Shown: piece after piece, positions 61,316 to 64,000 of the stretch
How positions within the stretch are numbered: the stretch's first letter is position 1
How the letters are laid out: the number at the start of each line of letters is the position of its first letter
NCBI RefSeq assembly: GCF_030269445.1
Contig: NZ_BSTJ01000008.1
Span: forward strand, 1 to 64,000
Source of the DNA: Actinoallomurus iriomotensis
Lineage (GTDB): Bacteria > Actinomycetota > Actinomycetes > Streptosporangiales > Streptosporangiaceae
Direction of reading: 5' to 3'
DNA: 64,000 nucleotides
Notes under the pieces: model-generated
What the model was told of the DNA's origin: nothing
What the model saw: the letters and a program-made list of their open reading frames with translations, nothing else
The model's database searches: none
Translations under genes and position numbers: made by a program

Positions 61316-63979
61316 ATGCATCTCACCCTGGACGGCACCTGGGACCTCATCGTCGGCGACCCGGGGATCGCCGGGCTGGCCGACGCCCCGTCGCGGCCCG
61401 TGACCGTGCCCGGGCTCTGGGAGGCGGAGATCGATCCGGCCCTCGACGGTGTGGTCTGGTACCGGCGCACCTTCGACTGCGCGGACCCGTCCGGCCGGTG
61501 GACCCTGAGGTTCGGCGCGGTCATGGACGTCGCCGAGGTGTACCTCAACGGCGTCGCGCTGGGCGGCCACGTCGGCGCGTTCACCCCGTTCGAGCTCGAC
61601 CCCGGTGGCGCGCTGGTCGCGGGGCAGAACGTCCTCGCCGTGCGCGTCACCGACCACGCCCTGGACGACCCGGAGCACCCGCGCACCGCGCACGGCAAGC
61701 AGGGCTGGGCCAACCATGCCTTCCCCAGCCCGCCCAGCCTCTACCTGACCTACGGCGGCATCTGGCAGCCGGTCACCCTGCGCCGCCACGGGCCGGTCGC
61801 CGTCGACGACGTCTTCGTGGACGGCGACCCGGCGGACCTGACCGTCGCCGTCGAGCTGTCCAACCGCTCGCCGGACACCGCGACCGCGCGCGTACGCGTC
61901 GCCGTGCCCGGCGACGTGCGGGAGGCGGAGGTCGTGCTGCCGCCGGGCGGGCACGGCCGTGCGGTCCTCGCCTTCGGCGCGTCGGGCGCGGCGCGCTGGT
62001 CGCCCGGGTCGCCGGTGCTGCACGAGGCGGAGGTCACGGTCGCCGCCGGCGAGGAGATCAGCGACACGCGCACGACGCGGTTCGGGCTGCGGACGATCGC
62101 CGTCGCGGGCGACCGGCTGCTGCTGAACGGCGAGCCGTACCGGATGCGCAGCGCGCTGGTCCAGGGCTTCTACGCCGGCACCCTGTACGCCGAGCCCGGC
62201 CGCGACGCGATCGTCGCCGAGGTCGCCGAGGCCAAGCGGCTCGGGCTGAACACGCTGCGGCTGCACATCAAGGCGTTCGATCCGGTCTACCTCGACGTGT
62301 GCGACGAACTGGGCATGCTGGTGCACTGCGACATCCCGGTCGCCGAGCCGATCGCCCACGCCGAGCTCGGCGCGGACGGCGAGGTCGCCGACCGCTGCGC
62401 CACGGCCGCCACCGAGCAGGTCCGCCGCGACCGGAACCACCCGAGCGTCGTGCTGTGGTCGGCGATGAACGAGCTCGGCCTCGAATACGAGCCCTCGCGC
62501 GCGAGCGACGGGTACGAGGGGTTCGCGCGGCGCATGTACGCGGCGGTCGCGGAGGCCGACCCCACCCGGCCGGTGATCGAGAACGACTGGGTCGACCCCG
62601 ACCCCGACCGGGTGTTCGCCAGCCCGATCCTGACCGCGCACTGGTACGGGCGGCTGTCGACCGCGTACCTGACCGAGCTGGCGGCCAAGGCCGCCCCGTG
62701 GGCGGCCTCGCCGCGCCCGTTCCTGATGAGCGAGTTCGGCGACTGGGGGCTGCCGTCACTGGAGCCGCGCGAGAACGCGCCGTTCTGGTGGTACGGCGAC
62801 ACGCTCAGGGCGGCGATCGAGCGGACGCCCTGGCCGCGTACTGCCGCGGCGTTCGTCGAGGGCACCCAGCGCTACCAGGGCCTCGCCGACCGGCTGCAGA
62901 TCGAGCTGTTCCGCCGTCACGACGGCATCGCGGGCTGGTGCCTCACCGAGCTGACCGACGTGCCGCACGAGTTCAACGGCCTGTGGAGCCTGGAGCGGGA
63001 GGGCAAACCCGCCGCGCTCGCGGAGCTCGCTCTCGCCTGCGAGGACGTGCTGCCGATCGTCGCACGGACCTCCTGGACGGTGGCCGCGGGCGAGGCGGTG
63101 GAGCTGCCGGTGTCCGTGGCCAACGACGGCCCGGCGCTGACCGGGGTGACGATCGAGGCCGCCCTGCGCGGCCGTACGGTTCGGTACGGCCCGGTGGACC
63201 TGCCCGCGCACACCGCGTCGGAGGTGGCGACGGTCCGCGTGCCGGCGCCGGAGGTGACCGGGACGCACGAGCTGACGGTACGGCTGACCGGCGACGGCGT
63301 CACCGTGGTCAACCGGTATCCGCTGCACGTGGTGTCCGGCGAGCCCGCACGGGTGGCGGTCCGGCTCGCCGGTTCCGCGAGCCTGGCAGGTGCGGAGATC
63401 GTCACGGACGACGCGGCGCCGCTCGTCGTCGCCGAGGGCGCACTGGACGCCGACAGCGGCGCCCTGGTCGCGGAGTCCCTGGCCGCCGGCCGGCCGGTCC
63501 TCGTGCTGGCCCAGGACGCGGACCGGGCGCGGCACCTGCCGATCCCCGCCGAGCTGACCGAGGTGGCCACCGCCTGGGGGTCGACGCCGTTCCTGTTCAC
63601 GACGGGCGAGCTGGCGGTACCGGCGCTGCCGCCGGCCACCGTCCTGACCACCGAGCCGATGACGATCGTGCCGGACGCGGTGTGGACCCGTCTCGGCGAC
63701 GGTCCCTTCCCCGAGCACCTGATCGCCGGGATGTGGAAACCGTTCCCGGACGAGATCGCCGGCACGGTCGTCGGGGAGACGCGCGTCGGGCCGGGCCGGC
63801 TGCTCGTCTGCCAGTTTCCGCTGCTCACGGCCGCCCGGGAGGGCGATCCGATGGCCACGGCGGTGCTCGCGGACCTGCTGCGTCACCTCGCCGGGCCCGT
63901 ACCCGCGCTGCGGTCCGAGCAGGACCGGCTCGCCGACGGCCGTGCCATCACCTACTACGCGACGAAGGAAATTCCATGA
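61316..63979 (+). CDS. GH2-family glycoside hydrolase
   Basis: This 887-residue enzyme has a jelly-roll sugar-binding domain (~5-160), an Ig-like domain (~165-260) and a TIM barrel (~262-540) with the acid/base E386 in SAMNELG and the nucleophile E473 in FLMSEFGDWG. A long C-terminal beta and glutaminase-like region (~600-880) follows. It has no signal peptide. Together with GH51 it suggests breakdown of a branched plant oligosaccharide, perhaps as a beta-galactosidase, beta-glucuronidase or similar. ATG 61316 is favoured over 61313 by the spacing from GAAGGG. Its stop overlaps the next start. Confidence 0.9.
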   Translation: MHLTLDGTWDLIVGDPGIAGLADAPSRPVTVPGLWEAEIDPALDGVVWYRRTFDCADPSGRWTLRFGAVMDVAEVYLNGVALGGHVGAFTPFELDPGGALVAGQNVLAVRVTDHALDDPEHPRTAHGKQGWANHAFPSPPSLYLTYGGIWQPVTLRRHGPVAVDDVFVDGDPADLTVAVELSNRSPDTATARVRVAVPGDVREAEVVLPPGGHGRAVLAFGASGAARWSPGSPVLHEAEVTVAAGEEISDTRTTRFGLRTIAVAGDRLLLNGEPYRMRSALVQGFYAGTLYAEPGRDAIVAEVAEAKRLGLNTLRLHIKAFDPVYLDVCDELGMLVHCDIPVAEPIAHAELGADGEVADRCATAATEQVRRDRNHPSVVLWSAMNELGLEYEPSRASDGYEGFARRMYAAVAEADPTRPVIENDWVDPDPDRVFASPILTAHWYGRLSTAYLTELAAKAAPWAASPRPFLMSEFGDWGLPSLEPRENAPFWWYGDTLRAAIERTPWPRTAAAFVEGTQRYQGLADRLQIELFRRHDGIAGWCLTELTDVPHEFNGLWSLEREGKPAALAELALACEDVLPIVARTSWTVAAGEAVELPVSVANDGPALTGVTIEAALRGRTVRYGPVDLPAHTASEVATVRVPAPEVTGTHELTVRLTGDGVTVVNRYPLHVVSGEPARVAVRLAGSASLAGAEIVTDDAAPLVVAEGALDADSGALVAESLAAGRPVLVLAQDADRARHLPIPAELTEVATAWGSTPFLFTTGELAVPALPPATVLTTEPMTIVPDAVWTRLGDGPFPEHLIAGMWKPFPDEIAGTVVGETRVGPGRLLVCQFPLLTAAREGDPMATAVLADLLRHLAGPVPALRSEQDRLADGRAITYYATKEIP

Positions 63980-64000
63980 CGGAGCGGAGATACGACCCGA
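63976..64000 (+). CDS. Next gene of the arabinoside operon, partial
   Basis: ATG 63976 overlaps the GH2 stop (ATGA) and opens a frame beginning MTERRYDP before the window ends. The overlap implies it belongs to the same operon. The product cannot be told. Confidence 0.55.

Overview
The window is a 64 kb piece of a high-GC actinobacterial chromosome. The evidence is the GC-rich third codon positions, the frequent GTG starts, the 23S-5S tail at the left edge, and the block TIGR03960 - TIGR03936 - RNase E/G - L21 - L27 - Obg - ProB - ProA - NadD - RsfS that is typical of actinomycetes. A complete mreBCD-mrdA-rodA cluster, a tandem-HAMP hybrid kinase, a SpoIIE phosphatase with its own RsbW-like ATPase domain, and the folC-DUF4233-ndk order fit a filamentous, probably spore-forming actinomycete of the Streptosporangiales/Thermomonosporaceae kind. 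The genus cannot be fixed from the sequence alone.

Layout. 1-546: end of an rRNA operon (23S 3' end, 5S, two terminators). 628-7281: signalling block with a response regulator, a 1280-residue HAMP-array hybrid kinase and a divergent SpoIIE phosphatase. 7288-12605: a FolC-like Mur ligase paralogue divergent from folC, then DUF4233, an MFS-like membrane protein and ndk. 12750-18646: cell-wall elongation cluster mreB-mreC-mreD-mrdA-rodA. 18675-21001: macro-domain protein, a toxin-antitoxin pair with a perfect 20-bp operator, and a quinone oxidoreductase. 21182-34504: the conserved translation/proline block, interrupted after the TIGR03960 gene by about 3 kb holding structured repeats, a LacI regulator and an odd 11-residue-repeat protein.

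34505-51200 is an accessory block of about 16.7 kb lying between proA and nadD, which are usually close. It carries a membrane glycosyltransferase, an ECF sigma factor with a membrane partner, a regulator-MMPL exporter operon, a ROK regulator with a secreted family-3 exo-glucanase, a YbaB-like/WXG100-like cassette, an M48 protease, a PaaK-like ligase, two tandem membrane-anchored paralogues and a TnpB with an internal deletion. 51318-53164 resumes conserved order with nadD, rsfS, a histidine phosphatase and tRNA-Ala(GGC).

53165-64000: a GC-hairpin zone, a secreted protein, a patatin, an Erm(37)-like methyltransferase, then a LacI regulator divergent from an arabinoside-uptake operon (lipoprotein, two permeases, GH51, GH2 and the start of another gene). 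In that operon the transporter would import oligosaccharides and the two intracellular glycosidases cut them. No ABC ATPase is present, so a shared ATPase encoded elsewhere is implied.

The most unusual item is the TnpB at 50062-51162. It keeps the RuvC-I and RuvC-III aspartates and the zinc finger but has lost, in frame, the segment that carries the RuvC-II glutamate. Next are the cluster of RNA-like hairpins at 23505-23743, the 11-residue-repeat amphipathic protein, the stand-alone YbaB/WXG cassette and the Erm(37)-like enzyme with an altered catalytic motif.
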